12,999 bases of DNA, from contig CAKOKV010000011.1 of NCBI GenBank assembly GCA_934095805.1, positions 1 to 12,999 of the forward strand. The letters are read 5' to 3'. Origin of the DNA: an uncultured Bacilli bacterium (GTDB lineage Bacteria; Bacillota_I; Bacilli_A; RF39; UBA660). Under the pieces are notes generated by a model. That model made no database searches. It saw nothing but the letters and a program-made list of their open reading frames with translations, and was not told where the DNA came from. The position numbers and the translations under genes are program-made. Shown in pieces: positions 1 through 7,870 of the stretch (its first letter is position 1; every line of letters starts with the position of its first letter).

Positions 1-168
1 TATATAAGCTATTTTATTTACATAGTAAGTTATAAAAGGCAATAAAAACATATAAAATATATCTTTAATATTTAACAAAGCAATTATTAATAAAGTTATT
101 GTTATACACAAAAACAAAGTAAAAGATGTTGCAGGTTTATTTCTAATACTTCTTAATATTTTTTTCAT
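1..168 (-). CDS. Unrecognised membrane protein, N-terminal part (runs off left edge)
   Basis: An open frame starts at ATG 168 and has no stop down to base 1, so 56 residues are visible and the C-terminus is missing. It begins with a short basic stretch (MKKILRSIRNK), then a hydrophobic segment at about residues 16-33 and a second at about 37-50, as in a polytopic inner-membrane protein with a cytoplasmic N-terminus. I do not recognise the family. In B. subtilis the gene after spoVT is a SpoVB-like flippase, but this N-terminus does not resemble it. The basic start followed by a first helix is loosely like an FtsX-type permease, which is too weak to name. No Shine-Dalgarno sequence precedes the ATG; an in-frame GTG lies at 177. 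A candidate promoter at 184-212 would start transcription only about 10 nt upstream, so the message could be nearly leaderless. That it is a gene is likely; its function is unknown. Confidence 0.6.
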   Translation of the reverse strand, partial: MKKILRSIRNKPATSFTLFLCITITLLIIALLNIKDIFYMFLLPFITYYVNKIAYI

Positions 169-183
169 AATTATCACAATTTA

Positions 184-212
184 ATAATACAAAAGTAAAG
201 AGTTTTATTCAA
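184..212 (-). promoter_or_regulatory. Candidate promoter of the left-edge membrane gene
   Basis: On the minus strand TTGAAT (212-207), a 17-bp spacer and TATTAT (189-184) form a reasonable housekeeping promoter (4/6 and 5/6 matches). Shifted by one base, the -35 reads TGAATA, the B. subtilis sigma-G/sigma-F type -35, but the matching -10 is poor. It lies in the 80-bp gap after spoVT, which has no clear terminator. The predicted start is near 177, only about 10 nt before the ATG. In DNA this AT-rich, chance matches are common. Confidence 0.35.
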
Positions 213-248
213 TCTAAATTACAAAATTAGTCATAATTTGACAAATTT

Positions 249-746
249 TTACATAAATTTCATTTTTATAATGTTCTCTATAATTTTAGAATTACTGATT
301 AAATTATCTAAATTATTATTGTCAGTAATAATAACTGTGCCAAGAATGTCACTGTTTAATATTATAGGATTTATAACTATTTTATTTTTTGAAATAATAT
401 TGTTTGAGATTTTTACTTTTTGATTTGTATCTTTATAAAATATTTTTCTTTCTTGAATTAAGTTTTGTATTTCATTCGTTATTGTTTCATTTTCTTTGTT
501 AATAATTTTGTTATTAATGATTAAGTATATGTCATTTTTTGTTACAGAGGAAAAACAGTTAATAAGATTTATTAACTCTGTTTCTATATTTTGCAATCTT
601 GAATATTTTTCTAAAATAATTTTTTCTGATTCTATTGATATTTGAAAATCATCACCTGGATTTATATTTAAATATTTTCTTAATTCTTTTGGTAGTACTA
701 TTCTTCCAAGTTCATCTATTTTTCTTATTATACCTGCGGTCTGCAT
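249..746 (-). CDS. spoVT: SpoVT-like regulator (AbrB-type DNA-binding domain plus GAF-like domain)
   Basis: This is a 165-residue protein. Residues 1-50 form an AbrB/MazE-type swapped-hairpin DNA-binding domain: AGIIRKIDELGRIVLPKELR, then a GD turn and a strand ending in LEKYS, very like the start of B. subtilis SpoVT. Residues about 55-165 form a second alpha/beta domain consistent with the GAF-like module of SpoVT (B. subtilis 178 aa), which separates it from plain AbrB (about 95 aa). SpoVT acts in the forespore as a tetrameric regulator of sigma-G genes. Its place right after mfd matches B. subtilis. The ATG at 746 follows AGGTGATTAA, and that ribosome site lies in an inverted repeat (749-774) that could control translation or be an operator. 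The C-terminal domain is divergent and rich in Asn and Ile, so the signal it senses cannot be guessed. Confidence 0.88.
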   Translation of the reverse strand: MQTAGIIRKIDELGRIVLPKELRKYLNINPGDDFQISIESEKIILEKYSRLQNIETELINLINCFSSVTKNDIYLIINNKIINKENETITNEIQNLIQERKIFYKDTNQKVKISNNIISKNKIVINPIILNSDILGTVIITDNNNLDNLISNSKIIENIIKMKFM

Positions 747-748
747 TT

Positions 749-774
749 AATCACCTAATAATATTTTGGTGATT
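749..774 (-). promoter_or_regulatory. Inverted repeat over the spoVT ribosome-binding site
   Basis: Perfect 7-bp arms, AATCACC (774-768) and GGTGATT (755-749), flank a 12-base loop. They fill the 31-bp gap between the mfd stop and the spoVT ATG. The downstream arm contains the Shine-Dalgarno GGTG, so folding would mask it. Read on the plus strand, the stem is followed by seven T, so it could also be a plus-strand terminator, although no plus-strand gene needs one. An operator role (AbrB-family autoregulation) is equally possible. Confidence 0.4.
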
Positions 775-777
775 TTT

Positions 778-3700
778 TTATTTATTATACTTAAATTTCA
801 TATTATATATTACTTCTAGCAAATCTTCTAAATAATATATATAATTTTTCTCTAATGTTGCTTTTAGAAGTGTTATTAATATTGAACCACCTTTATATTG
901 AAAATTAAATTTTGTTGTGATTTTTGTTGATTCTACAAATAGTTCTTCAATATTTATATCTTCATATACTTCTTTTCGTAATTTTAATACTGATTTCAAA
1001 TTATCATTTTCAAGTAATTGAATATTTGTAATCATAAGTAATTTTTCTAGGTATTTTTCATGTGCATATATTTCAAGATCTTTATTTGTCATACCAAATC
1101 TATCTCTTATTTCAGATAATACTTCATTTAGTTCTTTTCTTGTTGTAATTCCATTAATTTTCTTATGTAATTCGATTATTACATCACTTTCGTCTGTATA
1201 ACATTTATCAATGTGGGTTTGAATATCTATTGGAATTGGTTCTCTTTCTTCATCTTCATTTACTGTTATACCATTTATTTCTTCATTAACAAGTTCCATA
1301 TACATACTAACACCTACTGAGTCAATAAAACCTGCTTGTTCTTTTCCTAAGATATCTCCTGCTCCTCTAATTGCAAGATCTCTCATTGAAATTTTGTATC
1401 CACTTCCTAATTCTGTAAATTCTTTTATTGCCTCTAATCTTTTTAGTGCTATGCTATTTAAGACTTTTTCTTTTTTATACATCAAATAAGCATATGCTAT
1501 TCTGTCTCCACGACCGACACGGCCCCTTATTTGATATAATTGGCTTAAGCCAAATCTATCGCTATCAATAACAATAATCGTATTTGCATTTGGTATGTCT
1601 ATACCATTTTCTATAATTGTTGTACTTATTAAAACATCATATTTTTTATTAGTGAAATCATAAATTATATCTTGCATTTCATTTTTAGACATTTTTCCAT
1701 GGGCATAACATATTCTTGCTTCTGGTATTAATTTTTTATATTTTTCTGCAAGTGTATCCATATTTGTTATATTGTTATAAAGTATGTATGATTGTCCGTT
1801 TCTGCTCATTTCTTTTAAAATAGTTTCTCTAATTAACATATCATTATATTCTATAACATATGTTTGAACTGGATATCTATTTCTTGGTGCACTTTCTATT
1901 AGTGATAAATCTCTTATACCAACTAATGACATTTGTAGTGATCTTGGAATTGGTGTGGCTGATACTGATAAGACATGAACATTAGATTTTAATTTTTTTA
2001 TTTTCTCTTTTTGTTCCACTCCAAAACGATGTTCCTCATCTATAACAAGCAATCCTAAATCTTTAAACTCTACATCACTACTTAATAATCTATGTGTACC
2101 AAAAAGAATATCTATTTTACCTTCTTTTAATCTTTTTAATTTTTCCTGTACTTGTTTATTAGTAAAATGTCTATTAATTAAATCTATATTCACTCCATGA
2201 TTTTTAAATCTTTTTAATGCTGAATCATATTGTTGATGAGAAAGCAGTGTTGTTGGACATAAATAAGCCACTTGTTTTCCATTCATAACTGTTTTAAACA
2301 TTGCTCTGAAAACTACTTCTGTCTTTCCATAACCAACATCGCCACATAACAATCTTTCCATTGGTCTAGGATTTTCTAAATCTCTTTTTATTTCTTCACT
2401 TGCTTTTAATTGATCAACTGTCTCTTCATAACCAAATTCTGATTCAAATATCATTTGTTCTTCATCATCTTTTTTAAATGGTTCTATTGTGGCTTTGTTT
2501 CTAGCTTGATATATTTTTAATAATTCACCAGTGATATTTTTTATTCTTTCTTTTATTCTTAATTTTGTCTTAGTCCATTCAACACTATTTAATTTGTTAA
2601 TTGGCGGTTTTACTCCTTCTTTTGAAGAATATTTATATAGTTTTGTAATGTCTTCAACTGGCATATAAAGTTTATCATTACCTTTATATTGTATCAGTAA
2701 GTAATCTCTTTTTAATCCCTTTTTTTCTATTGTTGTAAGACCCATATAAATACCTATTCCAGATTTTCTATGTACAACATAATCCCCTGGTTTTATACTA
2801 TCTATTGACATTATTTTACTGCCAAGTGAACTTCCTTTTATTAATTCTTTTTTATTTTGTGATTCATATAGATCAAATTCTGAAAAATATGTATTATTTT
2901 TATACACAAATCCGTGATTTAATGTATAAGCTTCTATTTTTATTGCTTTATCATATTTTTTTACTTCTTCTGTTAATAACTTGTTAGTTGTATATAGAGT
3001 TCCACCACTTGTTTTAAGATCAAAAAAGAATTTTTCTTTATTTGAATTATAATTATCTATTGCTTCTGCTTCTATTTTGATGTCAGAATTTCTGTTATTA
3101 ATTGTATCGAAATATATATCGTTATCATTTACCAATTTACTTACTTTAAATATTTCATTTTGCATATCTAAATATTTAAGTTGTGGCTGAATCATTTTTT
3201 CTTGATTTATTATTTGATTATAGTTATGAAATATTACTAATCCGTCTCTATTGTAATCTCTTATAGAAGAATTGTTATTATCAAAGTCATCCTTTATAGG
3301 AGATATAGTTATTTCTTCGATTTCTTTTATAGATTTTTGTGTTACTGGATCAAAATATTTTATTTTTTCTATTGTGTCATCAAACAATTCGATTCTAATA
3401 GGATTTTCTTCATTAATAGGAAATATATCTATGATAAAACCTCTGACTGCAAAATCAGATGTTTCATATACCATACTTTCTTTTTTATATCCGATTTTAA
3501 TAAGTTTACTAATAAAATCTTCTCTATTTATTTCTGAATTTACTTTAATATTTATTCTATTTTCTTTATAGCTTGAAGGAGCTGGTAACTTTTTTATAAA
3601 ACTATTTAGGTGAACTATAATTATTTTTTTAGTTTCTGTTTCAAATTTATTTATTCTATTGGCTCTCATATATAGTAGTTCTGGAGAACTAGCTATTGCT

Positions 3701-3936
3701 TTTTTCGACATGAAATCATCTTCTGGAAATAAATATACTTCATCTAAATAATTTTTCATTTCATTGTATATTTCAGTTGCTTCATTTAATGTTGGTACAA
3801 CTAATAATATATTTTTTTTTGTAGTAAAAAAGATATATAACAAAAGTTGGTTATATATTTCATTTTTGCTTACTGATATTTTATGTACATTATTAATATC
3901 AAAATCAAATAATTTTTTAAATAAATTATTTTTCAT
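778..3936 (-). CDS. mfd: Mfd, transcription-repair coupling factor
   Basis: This 1052-residue Mfd translocase removes stalled RNA polymerase at DNA lesions and recruits UvrA. Visible in order: a UvrB-like N-terminal region (about 1-200, with LFPEDD and VRGFIIDIFP), a poorly conserved linker, and a CarD/RID RNA-polymerase-binding domain (about 383-450, starting PGDYVVHRKSGIGIY). The RecG-like motor has Walker A GDVGYGKT at 532-539 (K538), DEEH at 633-636, SATPIPRS, and motif VI QIRGRVGR at 802-809. After this come the TRG region and a C-terminal regulatory domain. Typical homologues are about 1150-1180 aa, so this one is roughly 100 aa shorter, apparently through trimming in the N-terminal and linker regions; all motor motifs are present. 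The ATG at 3936 has AGGAA six bases upstream and follows the pth stop by 2 nt. The usual small gene fin, between pth and mfd in Bacillus, is absent. Confidence 0.98.
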   Translation of the reverse strand: MKNNLFKKLFDFDINNVHKISVSKNEIYNQLLLYIFFTTKKNILLVVPTLNEATEIYNEMKNYLDEVYLFPEDDFMSKKAIASSPELLYMRANRINKFETETKKIIIVHLNSFIKKLPAPSSYKENRINIKVNSEINREDFISKLIKIGYKKESMVYETSDFAVRGFIIDIFPINEENPIRIELFDDTIEKIKYFDPVTQKSIKEIEEITISPIKDDFDNNNSSIRDYNRDGLVIFHNYNQIINQEKMIQPQLKYLDMQNEIFKVSKLVNDNDIYFDTINNRNSDIKIEAEAIDNYNSNKEKFFFDLKTSGGTLYTTNKLLTEEVKKYDKAIKIEAYTLNHGFVYKNNTYFSEFDLYESQNKKELIKGSSLGSKIMSIDSIKPGDYVVHRKSGIGIYMGLTTIEKKGLKRDYLLIQYKGNDKLYMPVEDITKLYKYSSKEGVKPPINKLNSVEWTKTKLRIKERIKNITGELLKIYQARNKATIEPFKKDDEEQMIFESEFGYEETVDQLKASEEIKRDLENPRPMERLLCGDVGYGKTEVVFRAMFKTVMNGKQVAYLCPTTLLSHQQYDSALKRFKNHGVNIDLINRHFTNKQVQEKLKRLKEGKIDILFGTHRLLSSDVEFKDLGLLVIDEEHRFGVEQKEKIKKLKSNVHVLSVSATPIPRSLQMSLVGIRDLSLIESAPRNRYPVQTYVIEYNDMLIRETILKEMSRNGQSYILYNNITNMDTLAEKYKKLIPEARICYAHGKMSKNEMQDIIYDFTNKKYDVLISTTIIENGIDIPNANTIIVIDSDRFGLSQLYQIRGRVGRGDRIAYAYLMYKKEKVLNSIALKRLEAIKEFTELGSGYKISMRDLAIRGAGDILGKEQAGFIDSVGVSMYMELVNEEINGITVNEDEEREPIPIDIQTHIDKCYTDESDVIIELHKKINGITTRKELNEVLSEIRDRFGMTNKDLEIYAHEKYLEKLLMITNIQLLENDNLKSVLKLRKEVYEDINIEELFVESTKITTKFNFQYKGGSILITLLKATLEKNYIYYLEDLLEVIYNMKFKYNK

Positions 3937-3938
3937 AT

Positions 3939-4493
3939 CTAGTTCCTATTATATTTTTCCATTAATTTATCTATATTATACATTGTAAAATCATCAATAA
4001 TGTTAGCTATTATTGGTAATACTTGTTCTACTTTTTCATCTTCTTCTTTTGTAAAAGTTCCTAAAACATATTTATCTAATGGAATTTGATTTTTTGAAAT
4101 ACCTATTCTAATTCTTTGAATATTTTCTGTTTTAAGTAATTCTATTATATTTTTTATTCCATTATGACCGCCTGCACTACCATTTCTTTTTATTTTGAAA
4201 GTTCCCACTTCAAAGTCTACATCATCATATATTACTATTAAATCTGATAAATCTATATTATAGTATTTCACAAATTCTATAACTGATTCACCAGATAGAT
4301 TCATATAAGTTTGTGGTTTTAATAATATTATTTTTTCATTGTTAACAAGTTGTTCACAATATAATCCTTTAAATTTTGATTTAAATGTAAGATTATTTTT
4401 TTCAGCATAAAAATCTATGGCTCTAAATCCACAGTTGTGTCTTGTTTTTTCATATTTTTTATCTGGGTTTCCTAATCCTACAATTAACTTCAT
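3939..4493 (-). CDS. pth: Peptidyl-tRNA hydrolase
   Basis: This 184-residue cytosolic enzyme cleaves the ester bond of peptidyl-tRNAs that drop off the ribosome, recycling the tRNA. The N-terminus MKLIVGLGNP is the family signature. Catalytic and substrate residues can be aligned with E. coli Pth: N9, H19 (TRHN), N65 (TYMNLSGES), D90 (YDDVD) and N111 (GGHNG). Length is typical (B. subtilis SpoVC 188 aa). The open frame extends seven codons further upstream, but the start at 4493 is preferred: it gives the conserved N-terminus and has AAGGAG (4506-4501) seven bases upstream. That ribosome site lies inside the last codons of rsmI, whose TAA is one base before this ATG. Pairing with mfd downstream is a classic Firmicutes arrangement, whereas direct joining to rsmI upstream is not the Bacillus order. 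Confidence 0.97.
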   Translation of the reverse strand: MKLIVGLGNPDKKYEKTRHNCGFRAIDFYAEKNNLTFKSKFKGLYCEQLVNNEKIILLKPQTYMNLSGESVIEFVKYYNIDLSDLIVIYDDVDFEVGTFKIKRNGSAGGHNGIKNIIELLKTENIQRIRIGISKNQIPLDKYVLGTFTKEEDEKVEQVLPIIANIIDDFTMYNIDKLMEKYNRN

Positions 4494-4494
4494 C

Positions 4495-5334
4495 TTAATT
4501 CTCCTTAAATTCATTATATAATTTGTTTTTACTTATATTATACTTATCAGCTATCTCTCTTATAGCATCTCTTTTTGAATATCCTAATTTAAGTAATTTT
4601 GAAATTTCATCGTTATAATCTATTTCTTGTGTTATTTCTTGTGTATTGCCTTCTATAACAATTACCATTTCTCCTTTTAAATTATCAGATATTTTTAGTA
4701 TATTTTCTATACTATCTCTTATTATTTCTTCATATAATTTTGATATTTCTCTTGCAATTGCAATTCTTCTATTTCCAAATACTGATAAAATTTGTTTTAA
4801 TGTTGATGTTATTCTATGTGGAGATTCATATAAAATAATAGTTTGTTTTATTTCTTTTAATTCTATTAATTCTTTCTTAGAAATCGATGGTTTGCTGTTT
4901 AAAAAACCATAAAACAAAAATTTTTCATTACTTAATCCTGACATATTTATAGCTGGCAAAAGTGCATTTGGACCAGGTAAAGCAATCACAGTTATTCCAT
5001 TATTTATTGCTTCTTCTACTATTACATTTCCTGGATCACTGATTAATGGTGTTCCTCTATCAGTTACATATCCAATATTTTTCCCTGACTTTAATATTTC
5101 TATTATTTTATTCTTATGCTTCATTTCTGTATATTTATGACATGATTCAATTTTTTTTGTAATTTTTAAATATTTTAATAAATTAGCTGTCTCTCTTGTA
5201 TCTTCTGCATAAACTATATCTACCATTTTCAATGTTTTTATTGCTCTTAATGTAATATCTTCTAAATTACCTATTGGTGTTGGTATTAAATACAGTTTTC
5301 CATATTTACTATTTTCATAACTTTTCTGATTCAT
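4495..5334 (-). CDS. rsmI: 16S rRNA (cytidine(1402)-2'-O)-methyltransferase RsmI
   Basis: This 279-residue SAM-dependent methyltransferase of the tetrapyrrole-methylase fold 2'-O-methylates C1402 in the ribosomal decoding centre (known for RsmI/YraL). Visible signatures: LIPTPIGNLEDITLRA (about 16-31), VYAEDTR (41-47), GTPLISDPG (94-102) and PGPNA (120-124). A basic C-terminal segment (GYSKRDAIREIADKYNISKNKLY) looks like a small helix-turn-helix and is normal for the family. The frame is open to a TTG at 5349, but the ATG at 5334 is preferred because GGAAG sits about eight bases before it and the long versions add no conserved residues; ATG 5340 is the other option. The gene overlaps the end of trmN6 by 20 nt, so translation is probably coupled. 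B. subtilis has yazA (GIY-YIG) between these two genes, and it is missing here. Confidence 0.96.
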   Translation of the reverse strand: MNQKSYENSKYGKLYLIPTPIGNLEDITLRAIKTLKMVDIVYAEDTRETANLLKYLKITKKIESCHKYTEMKHKNKIIEILKSGKNIGYVTDRGTPLISDPGNVIVEEAINNGITVIALPGPNALLPAINMSGLSNEKFLFYGFLNSKPSISKKELIELKEIKQTIILYESPHRITSTLKQILSVFGNRRIAIAREISKLYEEIIRDSIENILKISDNLKGEMVIVIEGNTQEITQEIDYNDEISKLLKLGYSKRDAIREIADKYNISKNKLYNEFKEN

Positions 5335-6076
5335 TTTCATCACTTCCAAACATTTTTAGAACTTCATTAGTGTATGTACCATCTTCATTATGTACAAATA
5401 ATGGCGGTAATATTTTTATTCCAGATTTACCATTTTTTCTTCCATCAATTAAAATTAAATTAGATTCAGAATTAGTTTTTGGATAAATAAATCTTACTCT
5501 TTTTGGTTCAATATTATTTTTTTTCATTAGTTCAATAATTTCTATTAATCTATCAGTTCTATGGACCATACAAAGTGAGCCACCATTTTTTAATAATTTT
5601 TTAGATATTGATATTACATCTTCTAATTTTATTTCTATCTCGTGTCTAGCGATAGATTTTATCATATTTTCATTAATTATGCTATCTTTTTCTTTTTTGA
5701 AATATGGAGGATTGCATGTTATAAGATCAAAAGTATCTGTTTCAAATTTATTTACCATATTTTTAGCATTATCATTATATAGTTTTATTCTCTTTTCTAA
5801 ATTATTGATTTTTAAGGTTTCTAAAGCTAAATCATATATTTCTTTTTGGATTTCAACAGCATATATTTCAGCTGAAGTTTTAATACTTAAAACTAATGGT
5901 ATTGGTAAATTTCCACTGCATAAGTCCATTATTTTTTTTGTATTTGGAGTCAATAAAACAAAATTTGGCAATAAAATTGAGTCCAAACTAAAATTAAAAT
6001 AATTCTTATCTTGAACTATCTTAATATTATTGTAATAAACTAAATCATTAATTGTTTTTGTTGATTCTTTTTTCAT
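5315..6076 (-). CDS. trmN6: TrmN6-like methyltransferase (tRNA1(Val) adenine-37 N6)
   Basis: This 253-residue Rossmann-fold SAM methyltransferase corresponds to B. subtilis YabB and E. coli YfiC/TrmN6, which make m6A37 in tRNA1(Val). Visible parts: the family start with FSLDSILLPNF (28-39), motif I DLCSGNLPIPL (51-61), acidic motif II VEIQ (74-77), and the catalytic NPPY at 122-125 typical of N6-adenine methyltransferases. A serine replaces the more usual glycine in the motif I loop (D-L-C-S-G). It starts within the last 29 nt of ricT. The ribosome site is weak (AAAGG about 12 bases upstream), so translation may depend on coupling. It ends in TGA, overlapping rsmI. Substrate specificity is inferred from family and context; the position after ricT matches B. 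subtilis, although yabA is missing between them. Confidence 0.9.
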   Translation of the reverse strand: MKKESTKTINDLVYYNNIKIVQDKNYFNFSLDSILLPNFVLLTPNTKKIMDLCSGNLPIPLVLSIKTSAEIYAVEIQKEIYDLALETLKINNLEKRIKLYNDNAKNMVNKFETDTFDLITCNPPYFKKEKDSIINENMIKSIARHEIEIKLEDVISISKKLLKNGGSLCMVHRTDRLIEIIELMKKNNIEPKRVRFIYPKTNSESNLILIDGRKNGKSGIKILPPLFVHNEDGTYTNEVLKMFGSDENESEKL

Positions 6077-6851
6077 TCTTTAGTGGTACCTTTATTTCTA
6101 TTTTATTTCCTTTTTCAGTTAATAAGGTATATTTTCTATTTGGAATATCGACTGATATTACAGTTCCATTTTCATTTTCATATATTTTTTTGTCACCTAC
6201 TTCTGGAAGTCCTTTTCTGTACTCGGTATATAAATCATCCTCATATTTTAAACAGCACAACAGTCTTCCACATAATCCATTTATTTTATTTGGATTTAAT
6301 GAAAGATTTTGATTTTTTACTTGTGCAATTCCAACTGAATCTAAATCATTTAAAAAACTTGAACAACATATTTTTCTTCCACATTGTCCTATTCCAGAAA
6401 TATTTTTAGCTTTATCTCTTACACCAACTTGTCTTAATTCTATTCTTGTTTTATAAATTGCCGCTAAAGATTTTGCTAAATCTCTAAAATCAACTCTATT
6501 ATCTGATAAAAATTGAAATACTAATTGTTTTCTGTCAAAAGTAAAGAAAGCATCTAAAAACTTCATATCTAGATTCGTCTTTTCTGCAAGTTCTTGTGCT
6601 TTTAACAAAGCCTTTGCAGAGTCTTCTATGTTTTTTTTATTTTGATTTTCGTCTTCTTTTGTAGCTATTTTCTCTACTAAAGCATGTTCTTTTCCATCAT
6701 TTAATTCTCCGAATAAAGCTCCTATTTTTCCATATTGTAGACCTCTTTCAGTGTTAACAATTACTTTATCGTTTAATTTAATTTCTAAATTGTTATCAAA
6801 AAATGTATATAACTTACCTTTTTCTTTAAATTCTACACCTACTGCTTTCAT
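6048..6851 (-). CDS. ricT: RicT (YaaT), PSP1-domain protein of the Ric/Y-complex
   Basis: This 267-residue PSP1-domain protein is the orthologue of B. subtilis YaaT/RicT (275 aa). With RicA and RicF, RicT forms an Fe-S complex that assists RNase Y in mRNA processing and promotes biofilm, competence and sporulation phosphorelay activity. The six conserved cysteines are visible as C157, C162, C163 (QCGRKICC) and C194, C199, C200 (LCGRLLCC), in keeping with cluster binding. The N-terminus MKAVGVEFKEKGKLYTF matches the family. A GTG at 6863 extends the frame by four codons, but the ATG at 6851 has GGGGA six bases upstream and lies 2 nt after the holB TAA. The holB-ricT-trmN6 order is widespread in Firmicutes. 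RicA and RicF are not in the window. Confidence 0.96.
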   Translation of the reverse strand: MKAVGVEFKEKGKLYTFFDNNLEIKLNDKVIVNTERGLQYGKIGALFGELNDGKEHALVEKIATKEDENQNKKNIEDSAKALLKAQELAEKTNLDMKFLDAFFTFDRKQLVFQFLSDNRVDFRDLAKSLAAIYKTRIELRQVGVRDKAKNISGIGQCGRKICCSSFLNDLDSVGIAQVKNQNLSLNPNKINGLCGRLLCCLKYEDDLYTEYRKGLPEVGDKKIYENENGTVISVDIPNRKYTLLTEKGNKIEIKVPLKNEKRINKNN

Positions 6852-6853
6852 TT

Positions 6854-7642
6854 TTATCCCCACATTTCTATGATGAATCTATCGATCATCAAGTTTTTAT
6901 TTAAATAATTTGATGTTAATGAAATAAATTTATCTATTATTAATATTTTTTTAGATATCGATTTTATATCATTTTTCATAAATATTATATCATCTTTTTT
7001 AATATTTTCATCATTTACAATAGTGTATAATGTTTTTTTATATCTTTCCATCATAACATATAAAATTTTTAAAAATTTATCTCTATCATTAATTATTGTA
7101 TAAATTTTGTTATAATATGCAATACTCTCAATACCATATTTTTCTAGATTATTTATTATTTCTTCACACTCAATTACTAAATTTTCATCATTTTCTTTTT
7201 TTTCTTTACTTGCATTGATAAAAACTTTTTGACATCTACTAACTATTGTTGGTTTTACTGCATCTATATTATTTGTTAACAAAATTGCATATATGCCAGG
7301 ACTAGGCTCTTCTAATGTTTTTAACATTGCATTATAAACAGTGTCACTCATTTTTTCACAATCCTCTATTATATATAGTTTAGTATTATTAAATTGCGAT
7401 GTAGTTGATAAATTTTTTAATAATTCTTTTATCTTTTCTTTACTTAAATAACCATCTTCAGTTTTTATAATATATATATCTGGATTTTCTTCTAACAGAA
7501 TATTATTTTTAAAAATAAATTTATTAATAGTTTCTTCTAACTCATTTTTTATATCATCATAAATAACATTTCCTATAAGAAATGCTTGAGTCATTCTATT
7601 TTCATTATATAACTTTTCAAAATATTGATAAATCTTTTGCAA
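6854..7642 (-). CDS. holB: DNA polymerase III clamp loader, delta' subunit
   Basis: This 262-residue AAA+ clamp-loader subunit is the stator of the complex that DnaX and delta form to load the beta clamp. Evidence: no functional Walker A (residues around 22-26 read LIGNV), as expected for delta', and a conserved block IIEDCEKMSDTVYNAMLKTLEEP (91-113). The arginine-finger motif SRCQ is present at 135-138. It is shorter than B. subtilis HolB (329 aa), mainly in the C-terminal collar region. The start is TTG at 7642, supported by a strong AAGGAG (7655-7650) seven bases upstream that overlaps the stop of the preceding bofA-like gene; no ATG with a comparable site exists nearby. HolB next to recR and dnaX places two clamp-loader genes in one transcription unit. 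In B. subtilis tmk, yaaQ and yaaR precede holB, and they are absent here. Confidence 0.93.
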   Translation of the reverse strand: MQKIYQYFEKLYNENRMTQAFLIGNVIYDDIKNELEETINKFIFKNNILLEENPDIYIIKTEDGYLSKEKIKELLKNLSTTSQFNNTKLYIIEDCEKMSDTVYNAMLKTLEEPSPGIYAILLTNNIDAVKPTIVSRCQKVFINASKEKKENDENLVIECEEIINNLEKYGIESIAYYNKIYTIINDRDKFLKILYVMMERYKKTLYTIVNDENIKKDDIIFMKNDIKSISKKILIIDKFISLTSNYLNKNLMIDRFIIEMWG

Positions 7643-7653
7643 AATATTACTCC

Positions 7654-7830
7654 TTAATAATAGTATTTTAAATATAAAATTGCAATTATTCCTAAAATAT
7701 CAAATAAATAAACTATTATTATTGAGTAATAATTTATTGGAACTGTTTTGCCAGTTTTATATATAAAAATATTAATTGTGTATAACAAACATATTGAATA
7801 AACTATTCTTTTTATAATATTAATTATCAT
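7654..7830 (-). CDS. BofA-like small membrane protein (58 aa)
   Basis: A 58-codon frame (ATG 7830 to TAA 7654) fills the gap between recR and holB. The protein is strongly hydrophobic, with one membrane segment at about 8-23 and a second at about 36-55. Its second half, VPINYYSIIIVYLFDILGI, fits the pattern of the BofA family (a P-x-N before the last helix and an LG-I turn within it). BofA holds the SpoIVFB protease inactive against pro-sigma-K in the outer forespore membrane. Position supports this: in B. subtilis bofA lies just after recR and yaaL. AGGAG at 7847-7843 is 12 bases before the ATG, a long but usable spacing, and the stop overlaps the holB ribosome site. It is shorter than BofA (87 aa) and lacks the usual GIPG. 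BofA family membership is likely; a role in sigma-K control is inference. Confidence 0.7.
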   Translation of the reverse strand: MIINIIKRIVYSICLLYTINIFIYKTGKTVPINYYSIIIVYLFDILGIIAILYLKYYY

Positions 7831-7870
7831 AAATTTACTATTCTCCTAAATAAATTTATGAATTTCGATT

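Noticed and set aside
102..110. TTATACACA, a DnaA-box-like nonamer
   Set aside because: It lies inside the left-edge coding frame and is isolated; another copy falls in the bofA-like gene on the other strand. No cluster of boxes, so chance in AT-rich DNA is likely.
238..423. Plus-strand 61-codon hydrophobic frame antisense to spoVT
   Set aside because: It lies wholly opposite the conserved spoVT gene and has no ribosome site or family resemblance.
2805..3571. Plus-strand open frames opposite mfd
   Set aside because: They are hydrophobic, low-complexity shadows of the mfd antisense strand without ribosome sites, as expected from AT-rich codon use.
7831..7870. Possible YaaL remnant between recR and the bofA-like gene
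   Set aside because: Only 40 bp, containing the ribosome site of the bofA-like gene; no trace of YaaL coding sequence.
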